From: Diphasiastrum complanatum
Taxonomy: Eukaryota > Streptophyta > Lycopodiopsida > Lycopodiales > Lycopodiaceae
Reading direction: 5' to 3'
NCBI GenBank assembly: GCA_029204225.1
Contig: CM055102.1
Span: 21,681,237 to 21,745,236, forward strand
Length of the DNA stretch: 64,000 nt
Positions 41,650 to 53,700 of this stretch are shown here, piece by piece. The translations under genes and the position numbers were made by a program. The stretch's first letter is position 1, and each line of letters starts with the position of its first letter. The notes under the pieces were generated by a model that saw only the letters and a list, made by a program, of their open reading frames with translations, was not told the DNA's origin and ran no database searches.

Positions 41650-42942
41650 AGTGGTTCATCAGTCAAATCCTCCCAGAAGATCAAGCCAAGTGCGCACACA
41701 GCCCACAAGGTATACTCCTGAGTTTGCATGTCTCTTGATACAAGAACCGATGACAGTTGAAGAGACACTCAGCCAACCAGACTCTGATCTCTAGAGAGAA
41801 GCTATGGATAGAGATTATCCTCTCTGATCAAGAACCAGACATGGTCACTAGTTGAAGCTCCTATTGGCTGCAATATCATTGATTACAAATGGATCTTTAA
41901 GATAAAATACAATGCCAACGGAGCAATTGATCGGAGGAAGGCAAGACTAGTAGCACGAGGATTCACTCAGATTCCCAATGTCGACTACAATGAGACTTTC
42001 AGTCCAGTAGTCAAGCATTCGTCGATTCGAGCACTTTTGTGTTATGCTGCAGCTGCCGACCTCGAGGTACAACAACTTGATGTACAAACAACTTATCTGA
42101 ATGGAGTTATACAAGAAGAATTATACATGATCCAGCCCAAAGAATACATTCTAGAAAGTATGAAAAATCATGTCCATAAATTCCACAAAGCACTTTACGG
42201 CTTGAAACAATCTACCAGAGCTTGGTTTCAGAGAATCAACACATTCCTCATTGGACAAGGATTCAAACCAAGCATTGTTGATTGCAATGTTTATTCCAAG
42301 TCAGTGCAGCAATCCTTCACCATCATCACCTTATACGTGGATGATACGTTGCTCTTCAGCAACAATACCAACTTGGTCAAGGATTCTAAGCAGATGCTAT
42401 GTTCAAAGTTCGACATGACTGATCTGGACGAAGCTCACTTCTGTCTGGGCATTCAAATCCACAGAGACAGAGCGAGACGACTGATTTACATCACTCAACA
42501 AAGGTATCTTCACAATGTTCTTAACAGATATAATCTAATGAATTGTAGCTCAATCGCCGATGGATCCAGGCCTACATTTGTCAAAGGACCAATGTCTCTA
42601 GACCAAGAATGAAGAGGAGCAGATGAGAGAGTATCCTTATCGATCGATACTTGGATCTCTCATGTACGCAGTGGTCTGTACAAGACCAGATATATCTTTT
42701 GTAGTAAGCTCACTCAGCCAATATATGGCTAATCCTGGCATTACCCATTGGAAGGCTCTCATAAGAGTCATGAGGTATATTCGAGCTACCATGGACCAGT
42801 GCATCTGCTATGGAGATGTCAACAACGAGAATCTTCATCAGCTCAGTGGACATTAATCTGTATCAGTATAGCCCTACAATTTTATTCTGTGATAATCAGC
42901 GTGCTATTGCTTTATCAGCCAACCCTAGATTTCACTCTAGGA
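41650..42942 (+). pseudogene. Copia reverse transcriptase and RNase H start
   Basis: The plus strand reads ITNGSLR and a broken N-terminal part, then from 42,037 an open frame with VQQLDVQTTYLNGVIQEELY, FHKALYGLKQSTRAWFQ, intact ITLYVDDTLLFSN, HFCLGIQIHRD and ITQQRYLHNVL. A second frame from 42,623 has YPYRSILGSLMYAVVCTRPD and SQYMANPGITHWKA. RNase H begins with TILFCDNQRAIALSANPRFH, and is cut by the LTR-like repeat at 42,943. Confidence 0.8.
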
Positions 42943-43360
42943 GTAAAATAAGACAAGCAAAAAAGGCGAAAAATGCGACACTGTGTTTTTACACGTGATT
43001 TGTGGGCAAAAAAGACAACATTGCCTTACAAAATGCCGAAGGTGCTCTAGGAAAAGCGAAGGCACCCTGTAAATCAAATCCTAAGGCATTTCGTCAGAGT
43101 GTCGCATTTTTCACATCTTCACCAATGTTCATTTCAGCAAAGGCTGACGTCGCAGCCTTTTCATGCTCATCCCACATAACTGTGCTAACAAATTTGACAA
43201 CGACAACAGCCACCTACGATCTCCTACAAACAACACATCCACTTTGTACTTTCTTCATCTGCACATTTGTAAAATTGTGTATATTTTGAATACCACTTGC
43301 GTATTCAAAAGTGTGTGTGTGTGTGTAAAAATAATAGCATCAGAAGCTTATCAGAGATAG
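42943..43360 (+). repeat. LTR-like repeat, right member of an inverted pair
   Basis: Plus-strand copy of the repeat at 39,264-39,524 and about 160 bp longer. It starts GTAAAATAAGAC, ends AATAATAGCA at 43,339, and continues with TCAGAAGCTTATCAGAG, a possible primer site. A short TG run lies at 43,311-43,326. It cuts the preceding Copia RNase H. CACGTG is at about 42,991. Confidence 0.65.
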
Positions 43361-44019
43361 ACGAACTAGATGCCTTGTGCATTGATTCTTTTGTATTGTC
43401 AATAATAGGTTCATCCCCTTTTACAGATTGAATTAGCTTTGTAGAGCACGCGGTTTTGTCCGCTATTGTCTTGTGCTCCACAACATTATTGACATGTATA
43501 TTTTGCTATAGTTAATCTGATAATAGCTCAGTTGTTTTGCGTTCAGATTTGTGTTGTTATTGCTATGTTTTTTCTTCATTCTATTTGACTCTCATGCTGC
43601 TCAATATGGTAATCTGTTCTTACTGAATTATTATTAGTCTAGTTGTTGACGACTAATATTTAGTCTTGTCTTTCGCGACTAATTCCCGACTGATTATTAG
43701 TCGAGCTCAGTCTAGTTCTTCGCGAATCATTTGCGACTAATAATTTGTCTAGCTGTTAGCGACAAATAATTCTTCTGATGTTTTGTTAATGTTTGGCTAT
43801 GTAATCAGATCGACCATGATTTCTATCACTAATGTTCTGTTCATTTCTGATAGACGTAGTCATGCTTAGGGAAAGAGTAACTTAGCTCATTCCGCGCTGC
43901 GCACGAACACTTTCTGTTCGAGTTTGTTTCTTGTTCGAGTTTCGAGTTCGCTTCTTTGCGTGTTCGTTTCCTTTTTGAGCTATTTTAGTTTCTCACATTC
44001 AAACACCCTCTTTCTTTAA
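43361..44019. other. Probable element leader with degenerate GCGACTAAT repeats
   Basis: No coding domain. From 43,633 to 43,771 variants of TAGTCTAGTT and GCGACTAAT alternate with about 30-bp spacing. From 43,905 to 43,975 GTTCGAGTTT-like units recur. The segment follows the LTR-like repeat and precedes a Gypsy scrap. Confidence 0.4.
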
Positions 44020-44235
44020 CAAAAAAGTCGATGCACCAGTCAACGACGATCTACCTGATGCATGCCTTTTCCAGATTGATGCCACTCCACTATGGGACAA
44101 TTAAATCACTCAGTTTCTTACAACTGGCCGACTAAAAGAAGGGCTAAATACAATAGCCAAAAGAATTTTTTTGATAAAAGCGGCACCCTTTCAACTTATT
44201 GCCGGACAGTTATAGAAAAGGGGTGCTAACGATAT
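44020..44235 (+). pseudogene. Gypsy fragment between RNase H and integrase
   Basis: The plus strand reads VNDDLPDACLFQIDATPLW, then FLTTGRLKEGLNTIAKR and AAPFQLIAGQL before a stop. It aligns with the segment DDELPDAALFYVEAVPKW ... QPYQLIVGQS of the Gypsy pol at 36,609-37,109. It ends about 430 bp before the start codon of the host gene. Confidence 0.65.
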
Positions 44236-44280
44236 TATAAGCAGAGGCAATCCAAAAAACTTGACTTCATGTCTACTATG

Positions 44281-44290
44281 CTATAAATAG
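44281..44290 (+). promoter_or_regulatory. Candidate TATA box of the host gene
   Basis: CTATAAATAG matches the plant TATA consensus and lies 376 bp before the ATG at 44,666, which would place transcription start near 44,315 and give a 5' leader of about 350 bases. No transcript evidence is available. Confidence 0.4.
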
Positions 44291-44469
44291 TGATCATTAT
44301 AAGCTTGGTCATGCTTGAAGGCCATCCCTGGGCGAATACTAAAAAGAGAGCCCTATGTGAAAAGTGATAAGTGGATTAAGCTTTGTTTTATGGCGTTTCT
44401 CTTTCCTTTATGTTCTTTTCTCTCTGTGTATGTCGTATTTTCTTTCTGGGGAGGAGAGATGAGCGTGTG

Positions 44470-44472
<3 letters not shown>

Positions 44473-44510
<38 letters not shown>

Positions 44511-44529
44511 AAGAGAAAGAAAGAGAGAG
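44473..44529 (+). repeat. GA microsatellite in the presumed 5' leader
   Basis: About 33 bp of pure GA followed by GAAAGAAA-type variants. GA/CT repeats near plant transcription starts are bound by BBR/BPC proteins; a role here is inference. Confidence 0.9.
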
Positions 44530-44665
44530 TATATGGATGGGGATTGAGTTAGCCTTCTAGATACGTGATCAGAGTGCACCATCGCAGGTTGGGAGGTTGT
44601 GTAGGGTTGAAAATCCGCCGTGGAAAATCTGTTGAAAAAACACCTTCGGAATCTGGATCAGCAGC

Positions 44666-44738
44666 ATGACTGAAACCCCAGAGCCTCCCAAACTGTACGT
44701 CAACAAGCCCAAGAAACTTGGGGAGGCTGCTGCTGCTG
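44666..44738 (+). CDS. Exon 1 of the host gene
   Basis: Starts at the ATG in context GCAGCATGAC and encodes 24 residues plus the first base of codon 25. It ends in GCTGCTGCTGCTG before the donor GTATGCC. A start here is preferred because no in-frame ATG lies between the upstream stop and this one. Confidence 0.7.
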
Positions 44739-47700
44739 GTATGCCTTTCTACTTGCCATTCTTGTAACCGTAACTGCTCTTCTTTGTACGTCATACATTT
44801 TGAGTAATGTCTTTAACAGCAGGCTAGAAAGCGTGGATCCTATCTGTACCTATGTTATACATCACGATCGTCATTCAATTTTCAAATGGATGCAAGTCTG
44901 TATTTGTGGTTTTGAGACTTATATTATTCAATATTTAGGGAGTAGTTTAACGTTATTGGTCTACATTAGTGCCATACGGAAGGTTAACAAGAAAATTGCT
45001 ATAACATATGCAACTCAAGCCATCAGAGATGCACAGTATAATATCTTTATTAATCAGGTTATATAATACTATGGCAAGAAAACAAGATGAAATAACAAAA
45101 TAGCACTTGCACTGTCTCAAGATTACTATTGTTGAATAATTTCGGTAGTAGATCACAGCATCATGCTGCTGGATCTCGTGAAAATGCTTTTCCACCTTGA
45201 GATTATTTTATCACTTCTTTACTCTATGTGCTCAACGCTTATTATTAGTTTATCTGGAACAGGCGTCATGTTTGAAAGCATAGATGTGAGTGAAAATCTT
45301 GTAATTGAGATCGTCATGAATGTTCATTGATTGCTGGATGGAATTCAGGAGTGTCAGCTTCTAAAGTAGAAACTGCCTCCCAAGGAGGATCTTCAGGATC
45401 AGCATATCCAGAACCTAAATCACCCGGCTTGTCTCGTTTCTGGTACCGATTTCGTTCTGCATTCGGAGTTCTGTTGGTTGCCAATTTTGTGATTGGAGGT
45501 AAGCTTACCCTCAGCTCTTTTGCAGTTAGTGGTCCGGTTGTATTCTGATTTAACTAAAAAACTTCACATTTTATTGCTTTTCTACATTCCATGTGGTAAC
45601 TGAGATTAGTTTGTAGCAGCAGTTTGACAAGTGATGGACATGTAGTTCTTTGTTTAATGAGACTCTGGTTGCTTGATTCGGATGTTTTTAATCCAAAAGA
45701 ATTTGGAAGTTCTCAAACATGAGTTTTGTATAAATCTATGCTTCGAAGGTCATGTCGCCACATAACAAACATATTTATTCAAGGATTTCAGGTAAAAGTA
45801 ACTTAAGGCCATCGTGAGGTGGAGTGACATAGTAGGAACCTTTCATGTTGACAAAGTTTCAATGAACCTTTTCTTTGCCTCAATCATATATTCAACATGC
45901 TAAAAATAATTCAAGTTTTGAAAAAAGTCCGCTCTCTCAATAACTTCTTATTACATAGTTTTACACTAATTGTGCTTCAGATCCACTTATTGAGAATTCC
46001 ATCTTTTTGAAATTTTAACTTATGTTTTTTTACATTTTTTGACCATTTCATTTTTGTTCTCTCCTCTTCTATGTTCTTATTATTTCAATTGTTTAGGTAC
46101 TTGTGTTTGTTTTTTCCATATCACTTTTGTAAGTGTTGAATAAAGAAAAAAAAGCTGACAATTTCCTCTTGTATTTTATTTATGGCACATTCAAAATCAT
46201 GTCGAGTTCATCATTTCTTTGCCCTATTGCCATCTATTATGGGTCTTTGGGGACAATGAATCGGCAAATTGTTTGAATTCAATAGAGTCCCATTTTGAGA
46301 TATGTGCGATGATTTTAGGATCACATTTGCTGTTTTCTTTCAAGTTAGAGCTCGGTCTTGATGGGAGACATGTAGACGAGGTACTTATCCTTTTTAAGGT
46401 ATACTTTTCCCAAGGATCTTATGTATCCACTAGATGATTCACATGATGCTTGTTTCCAAGACCTATAGAGATTTTGAGCTCCTATCATTTATATTTGGCA
46501 AGCACAACGATTACTGTGTTGGAGGGGTGTAATCTTTTAGTGTGCTACGCACCACTTTTTGGGGATGTGTACTTTATCCCATAGGTACAACGTCATTCGA
46601 ACAGCCCGCACAAGGGAGCCGGTCAAATCTATCGCTACATTATCTGCTTCTACTAACCAATCTCCGGCCCTCTTTCTATTTGGGCCAATACTAAGAAAAT
46701 GGGCCCCTCTCTCTATTTGGGCCGATAGCCTTCATCTGTCCATGCTTCTCCATGGCAATGAAGCTTCGAGGTTGCCATGTCCTCCTTAATAAGACCTTAC
46801 GTCATTGGAGGTAAAGCTTAATTAATATTTCATAGGTGTTTAGTTGTTCGAAGTTGGGGATGGGTCACTTGACCTCTGAAGCATTCAACGTGTTGAAAGG
46901 ATGACACATTGGCGATGTGGTTGCTCCAAGCAATAGTTCTACCAAAGAAAATCTATCCATTCACTCATAAAAATTCTCAAAGATAATAGCACCAAAATGA
47001 ATGGGCATTGCTTCTAGGGCCAACACACAATCAAAATCATTTGAGCTCATTGTTATCATGTTAGTTTTCTCAAAATGGAAATGGTTCAACCACTTAATGA
47101 GTGATGTGAGAGCCTTATCGGTAATGCTTGACGAGTTAAATTTATGTCTCTTTTGGTAATAATTGTTTTTGTTGAAGGATTGAGCTTCCTCTTCCAATAT
47201 TTGATGCATGGTGGTTTTTTGTCCAACAAATGGGAAGTCAAGGGCAAGGCAAAAGGGCTGTGCACATGTCTCAATCTTTTCATTTGATATTCTAGTAGTA
47301 ATGATTCTAAAAGACCAATGTGGACCTTAAGTAGGAGACTGAACACGAGGAGAATAAGGAATAAATAGCAAGCCAACCCAACCAAACCTAGCCCCCGAGC
47401 TATGAACCACTTAGCAAGAGCTCACCTTAAAGGAGAGATATCAATCCAATAGCATGTAGCTCATACTCCATAGATTGAGACCCCTCTTGGAGTGGCCTAT
47501 GGGTATACTTATGCCCTTAAAGGCTCCACCCCACCTACGAGTGATTTGAGAGACCTCACTGGGACACATTGGCAACCTAACTGGGCCACATCAACCACTT
47601 ACCAATGAGTCACTTCTTGTTTCATATAGATCCACCATTATAGGTTTTAGGCCTCCAAACCATTAATTATGACTTATTACCATGAGGGCCTCAACTCCTC

Positions 47701-50700
47701 ATAACCATAATTACTTTATGGGTTGAGGAAGGCCTATTGACCTCTTTACATGACATGAATTCGAGATCAAACCAATTGTGGGCATGACATACTTCCCCCC
47801 TTAAACAACTTCTGTTGTCAAAACTTAAAGTTAGGGAAGTTCTTTCTAAGGCTATCGTCTTGCACCCAAGGATCGTCATCTTCTATATGACCTTACCATC
47901 GAACTAGATGCTTGATAACTATACGATTACGTAATCATTTAGTTCTTGTTTCCAAGATCTTATTGGGTTCAAAACGGGTCACACAGAATGACTCCTTGAC
48001 AGATTCAATAGATCTTCAGAACCAAGGTGATCCCCTTCAAGTAGAGTTTTCTCAAGTCGAACAATGTGAAATATTGAGTGTACTTGAGGTCCTTCCGGTC
48101 TTTTTCAACTTTTCACCTTCTTCAGTGCTTCTTTCGCTAGACTTGGATCCCATCTTTGGCATCCACAAAGAACTGTAGATTCCCATCGGATAATGAGCAA
48201 ATATGATTATTCAATAGAGAAATTTAATACAATGCAATATATTTTAGGCTTAAAGCCTGAATGAAATAAGAGCTTGCTTATCTAAGGGTATTTACTAGAA
48301 ATCTTGGATAAACATCACTATATGAAATAAAATTCCATGTTCACACCATAGAACATGAACTAAACAAAGGTCAACATGAAGCTGCGATAGAGTTCTCCAC
48401 ACCGCTGAAGTGTACTACATAGATATGGCAATTGCTAGAAATAAGAAAAAGAGGAGAGGAAGAAAAGAAATTATTCAGACAAATGATGATGTAGTTATAG
48501 AAGCTAAAGGATCAAAAGAAAGCACCTTCCAGAAACGCAAGAAAATGACGGGTGAAGTGATTCTGATGATTCTTCATCAACATTGTACAATAGTCATCAT
48601 GAAATTTTCACCTAGACTACTTTCAAGCAAAGCCGAAGCTCAACATTAGGAAGTAGTTGCAAATGACAAAAGTCTTAATACGTTTCGGAACATATTGTAT
48701 GGAACGTACAGTACGTTTCGACTCAAGTGTCGGAACACGTTTCTAAGGGTCACATGACGTAAGAGTTAGAGTGAGCAGCAATGAGCCTATAGAGCCCTGA
48801 AATGTCATTGGGGGTTGTAATGTTTTGTCTTGTTTAGGAGATTGATTGTGGGAGCAACAAGCCAATTTGGCACCCTAGGACCAATGCCCATCAGAGCATT
48901 TTCCTTGTCGGAGCTTTAGCGGACAATTAGCGAAAGTACTTCTGCTAAATTTGGCGGCAAGGAAATTTTTGTTTTTTTTTGGCAAATTATTTCCGGCGCC
49001 CAAATCCAGCTTGTTTGCAGGCTGTCCAGCACCCAATTCCCTCATCTCTTCCGTCCGTTTCTCCTTCCATTTTCAGCCCTCTCTTCACTTTTGTTTGCAG
49101 GCTGTCCAAGCCCTTCATACTTGTCACTTTCGTTTGTTTTTGTCTCCGTTTGCAGCCATTTTTCACACCTTGTTTGCAGGCAGTTCCTTGATAGATTTGA
49201 TTGGTGGTTGTCCGTGCACATTTCCAGCAACTTTCTACAGCCTATACGCAGTTCATTTCGTCTGGCCTACCCTTCGCCGTGACCTCCGTCATGCTATGAT
49301 TGATCCTCAGTGGCTCAACTGCCAGCGTGATTCATTCCGTAGTCTCACTCAGACCAGTGATCTTGCTTCCTATACAGATAAGTTTATGGATTTTTCTTAT
49401 CTTTTCACGGATCTACAGCCTACTGAGCTTATTTCTCGTTACTGGTGCCTTACGTTATGATGTTTCTTCCTTCCATCCCCCCACACTTGTTGAGGCGGTC
49501 TTTTGCCAGTACTTTACAGCACAAGTTTTCTGACATCCTTCCTTCCAGCTTTTCCTGCTATGTCCACCTCTACACCTTCCCCTTCTGTTCCGGCTCCTTC
49601 CATTGTCCCTTCGTCTCCTTGTCCTTTGACCCCTCCTCCTGCTTTTGTCTGACGTTACACGTCTGCAAAGTCCGCTGACCTTCAGCAAAAGCGTCTTTGC
49701 TTTCGTTGTAAGAGTCCTGACCATTTTGCCCGTGATTGCCGTCAGCCCCTCCCTACTACTACTGCTGTTTTTTACCATGAGGGCACTACTCCAGATGATT
49801 CCGATATCTACATTCATATTTCTGATGAGCCTGACCTATCTCCTGAGCCTTCCACTGATTTACTTCCTGCTACTTGTCATGCTCAGCTTGCCTATGCTAC
49901 TTGGATAGGGCGTCTTGGTCCTCGCTCCATTCGGTTACGTGTATGCATTATTGGGCGTGAGTATATTACTTTAGTTGATACCGGCAGCACTCATTCTTTT
50001 ATCAGTAGTTATATCACCAGTCGGATCCGTGCGTCACCTGTTCCTGCTCCGCAACCTCTCACAGTTGAGGTTGCCAGTTCACACTCTTTTCCTAGTTCTC
50101 AAATGTTTCAGGGTTTACCATACCGCATTGGAGATTTTTTTGGATAGACAGATCTTTATATTATTCCTATGGAGCGTTATGATCTTATCCTTGGTGCTGA
50201 TTGATTTGCATCTCTTAGGGCCGTTACACTGGACTTGACTCAGCAGACACTGACATTTATACATGGTGCAGTTACACGCTCACTTATTGGCATTGATTCT
50301 CAGGGAGACTTCTAGTTGATCATTGGGAAGTAGTATATTCGTAGCCTGCCGAAGGCTCAGCTGTTTCTCAGGTGATCTCTGACTTGTTACATCAATATGC
50401 TTTTGTCTTTTCAGAACCTACAACGCTACCACCATTATGTGACGTGAACCACCTTACTGACTTGCGTCCTAGTTCTGCTCCTCCTTCCCTGTTTATTGTA
50501 TGTCTCGATCTGAGCATGATGAGCTTGAGCTCCACATTACTGCCTTGTTAGATCAGGGTCTCATTGTTCCTAGTCATAGCCCTTTTGGTGCCCCTGTTCT
50601 CCTTGTTAGTAAGAAAGATGCTACCAAATGTCTTTGTATTGATTACCGTGCTTTAAATAAGTTGACTATTTGTAATCAGTACCCTATTCTGCACATGGAT

Positions 50701-53700
50701 GACCTCTTTGACTAGCTCGGTACCTCTAAGATCTTTTCTAAGATAGATCTTCGTTCTGAATATTACCAAATGAGGATGCACCCTTTTCTTGTTTGTGATG
50801 GGCACATTCGTCTGGATCCTCGTAAGGTTTAGGCCATCCAGGATTGGCCTATTCTGACTGAAGTTCGTCATGTTCGTATGTTTCTTGGGTTACACTCACC
50901 TTCGTCGTCCCGTTCCTCATTTTGCTACTATTGCAGCTCCTCTTCATGCACTTTTGAAGAAGTCTCGCTCTTTTCTTGGGACTTCTGATTGTTAGTTAGC
51001 ATTTGATACTCTTCGTCGTGCTGTTGTTGATGCTGCCATTATGTGTTTACCCCAGTTTGATCAGAAGTCTAGTGTTGAGACTGATGCTAGTAATGTTGGT
51101 TTGGGTGCTTTGCTTCGCCAGTCACAGTGCATTATTGCTTATGAGTCGCATCGTCTTCGCTCTTATGAGCAACGTTATTCTGGCGCATGAGAAAGAGCTT
51201 CTTGCTATTATCTATGCTCTTAAGAAGTGGCACCATTATCTTTATCGAGTTCCGTTTGAAATTGTTATTGATCACCAGTCTTTACGTTATCTCTTTTCTC
51301 AGCGTGATCTTAGTGATCATCAGTTTCGTCGGTTGCAGTTTTTACAGTCTTTTGATTTTTCTATATTGTATCGTCTTGGTCGTGCTAACACTGCTGTTGA
51401 TGCATTGTCCCATCTTCCAGCTTTGTTGAATACACTTCTTGCTACTGTTCCTACATGGTTTGATGATCTACCTGCCGCATACCCTACATGTTTTGATTTT
51501 CGTGATGTTTATAGTTCTGCCCCACTTGTTTCGTCCCATCCTCATCAGGTTTACTCCATTGTTGACCACCGTCTTTATCGTTATGGTTCTCTTTGTATTC
51601 CTAGTTCCTTGGGTATCCGTTTCCAATTGTTGTCGAATGCTCATTCGTCCCCTGTTGGGGGTCACTTTGGTTTTCAGAAGTTTTATGCTCGTCTCAAGGA
51701 CCATTTCTATTGGCCCTCTCTTCAATCTGAGCTTGCTGTACTTATTCGTACTTGCCCTTTCTGTCTTCGTAATAAGTACTCCCGTGCTAAGTTTGCTGGT
51801 TTGCTCCAGAGTTGGCCTGTTCCTCATCGCCAGTGGACTGATATATCTATGGACTTTATCCTTGGCCTTCCCCATACCCAACGTGGTCATGATTCACATA
51901 TCAAAGATTTTCCGCCTGCATGGGTTTCCTCGTACTATCCTTTCTAATTGGGATAGTAAGTTTACATCCATATTCTGGACAGAGCTTATGCGTATTTTGG
52001 ATGTACAGCTTTTAATGGGTTATGCTTATCACTCTTTTTCTGATGGATAGTCTGAGGTCCTTAACAGGATCCTTGAGGATTATTTACGCCACCACGTTAT
52101 TATGGGCATTATCACATTTTGGAGGTTCTTAGTCCAGTTACATATCGTATAGCTTCCTACTTCCACATGTGCCTGTGATGTATTCCATGTCAATTTATTA
52201 CGTGCTGCTATTGAGGATGATGCTCCTTGTGATGCTGAGCTTCCTACTGCTCCCGAGTTGTTTCCATTTTTACCTGCTGCTATATTACAGGTTTGTCTAT
52301 ATCATAGTCGACGCTGCCGGCAGATTCAATTTTTGGTTTAGTGGGATGGTCATCTTGTGGAGGAGGCCACATGGGAGCCTATTGAGGTCTTTTATCATAC
52401 ACCATCACTTGTGGATCAGGCTTGTGCTCTTGCTGCACTGCGTTGCACACATCCTGCATCCCCTTTTCCTTTCTCCGACACAGATCTTAGATAGGGAGCT
52501 CGAGGCAGATTGGCTTGAGTACATCTACAGGGTGGGTCCACACATTCGTTTGGATCCTATCAGACTCATGGAGGAGCGAGCTGCATTTCGTTTCGGCATG
52601 GGCACGTTTGGTCACCCGGCTGCTTAGGATCCAGAGAGGAGGCAGCTCCCCATTACCTGGTGGACCATGTTCGGTAGCACCTATCCCTCCATACAGCGTC
52701 TTGCACTGCAGGTCCTTTCACAGGTATGTAGTTTTATTTGCGTTTGCTTGACATTCCATCCGTGCAGATGTGCTAAACCATTTCATTGCACGTACCACAA
52801 GATTGCGCTGCCTTCGTGTGTGAGCGTAATTGGAGCACATGGGCCCTCATTCACACGAGGAGAAGAAACAGGTTGTCAGTGAGTCAGCTAGAGCGGTTGG
52901 TGTTCTGTAGCACCAACGCACGTCTCGCCAGGAGACTGCCAACCATTACGAGCGCATTGCAGGTGATAGGCTATTCTCCCATAGCATGTTGGTTGACGTC
53001 TCACTAATATGTTTATGTCATTTCCTGATCAAGTTGTTTCCCTAACATGCTCAATTTTAACCTTGCAGACGAAGATATCTGATTCGGAGCGCCAGGTTGA
53101 CTTGCCTATGGACGCTGTCCATCCCATGCCTGCAGATGACTTGGGCACACAGTTGATGGCAGAGAGAGAGAGAGAGCTTGGGCTTGATCACCGAGAGCCT
53201 CCATTGTATGAGGCAGATGAGAGAGAGAGCTTGGGCTTGATCACCGAGAGCCTCCATTGTATGAGGCAGATGAGCCAGTGTCAGAGGATGAGCAGGATGA
53301 GGATGAGCCCATTCGGGTTGTGTTTGCCAGATCAGAGTGGGATGATGTAGATGATATTGGTGTTGGGCACACGCCACCACGGGCAGGGGTCACAGGTGCA
53401 TCACGTGGCAGAAGTGGGGCACATGGCACAGGTTATACCGGTCGACAGACAGGGCATACAAGGGGGGCCGGTGGCATACCTACTTATGTCGATATGATGG
53501 AGGAGGCTCTTGATAGAGGGCATAGTGATTTAGATGCCGGTCCCGCAGCTGCTTGGGTCTACATGGTGCACAAGATGAGGCACGGGATGATCTGGACGAT
53601 GGTGCACATGATAAGGCCTAGAGCCCAGAGCATTTGTATTCAGATGCCCAGCTAGACGACTTGATTGCCACGTTGGATTCAGAGGTCCAGCTCATGCCGA

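Larger units (their letters stand above)
48951..52440 (+). mobile_element. Chromovirus-type Ty3/Gypsy element in intron 2
   Basis: Same strand as the host gene. The order is Gag, zinc knuckle and protease, reverse transcriptase with a deletion, RNase H, integrase, chromodomain. Many stops and frameshifts make it inactive. LTRs were not identified. Chromodomains in this class direct insertion to histone-marked chromatin, so its place in a gene may predate or ignore that targeting. Confidence 0.8.

Noticed and set aside
51003-52050. Several overlapping long hydrophobic frames beside the chromovirus RNase H and integrase
   Set aside because: They are frame shadows of the T-rich pol coding sequence.
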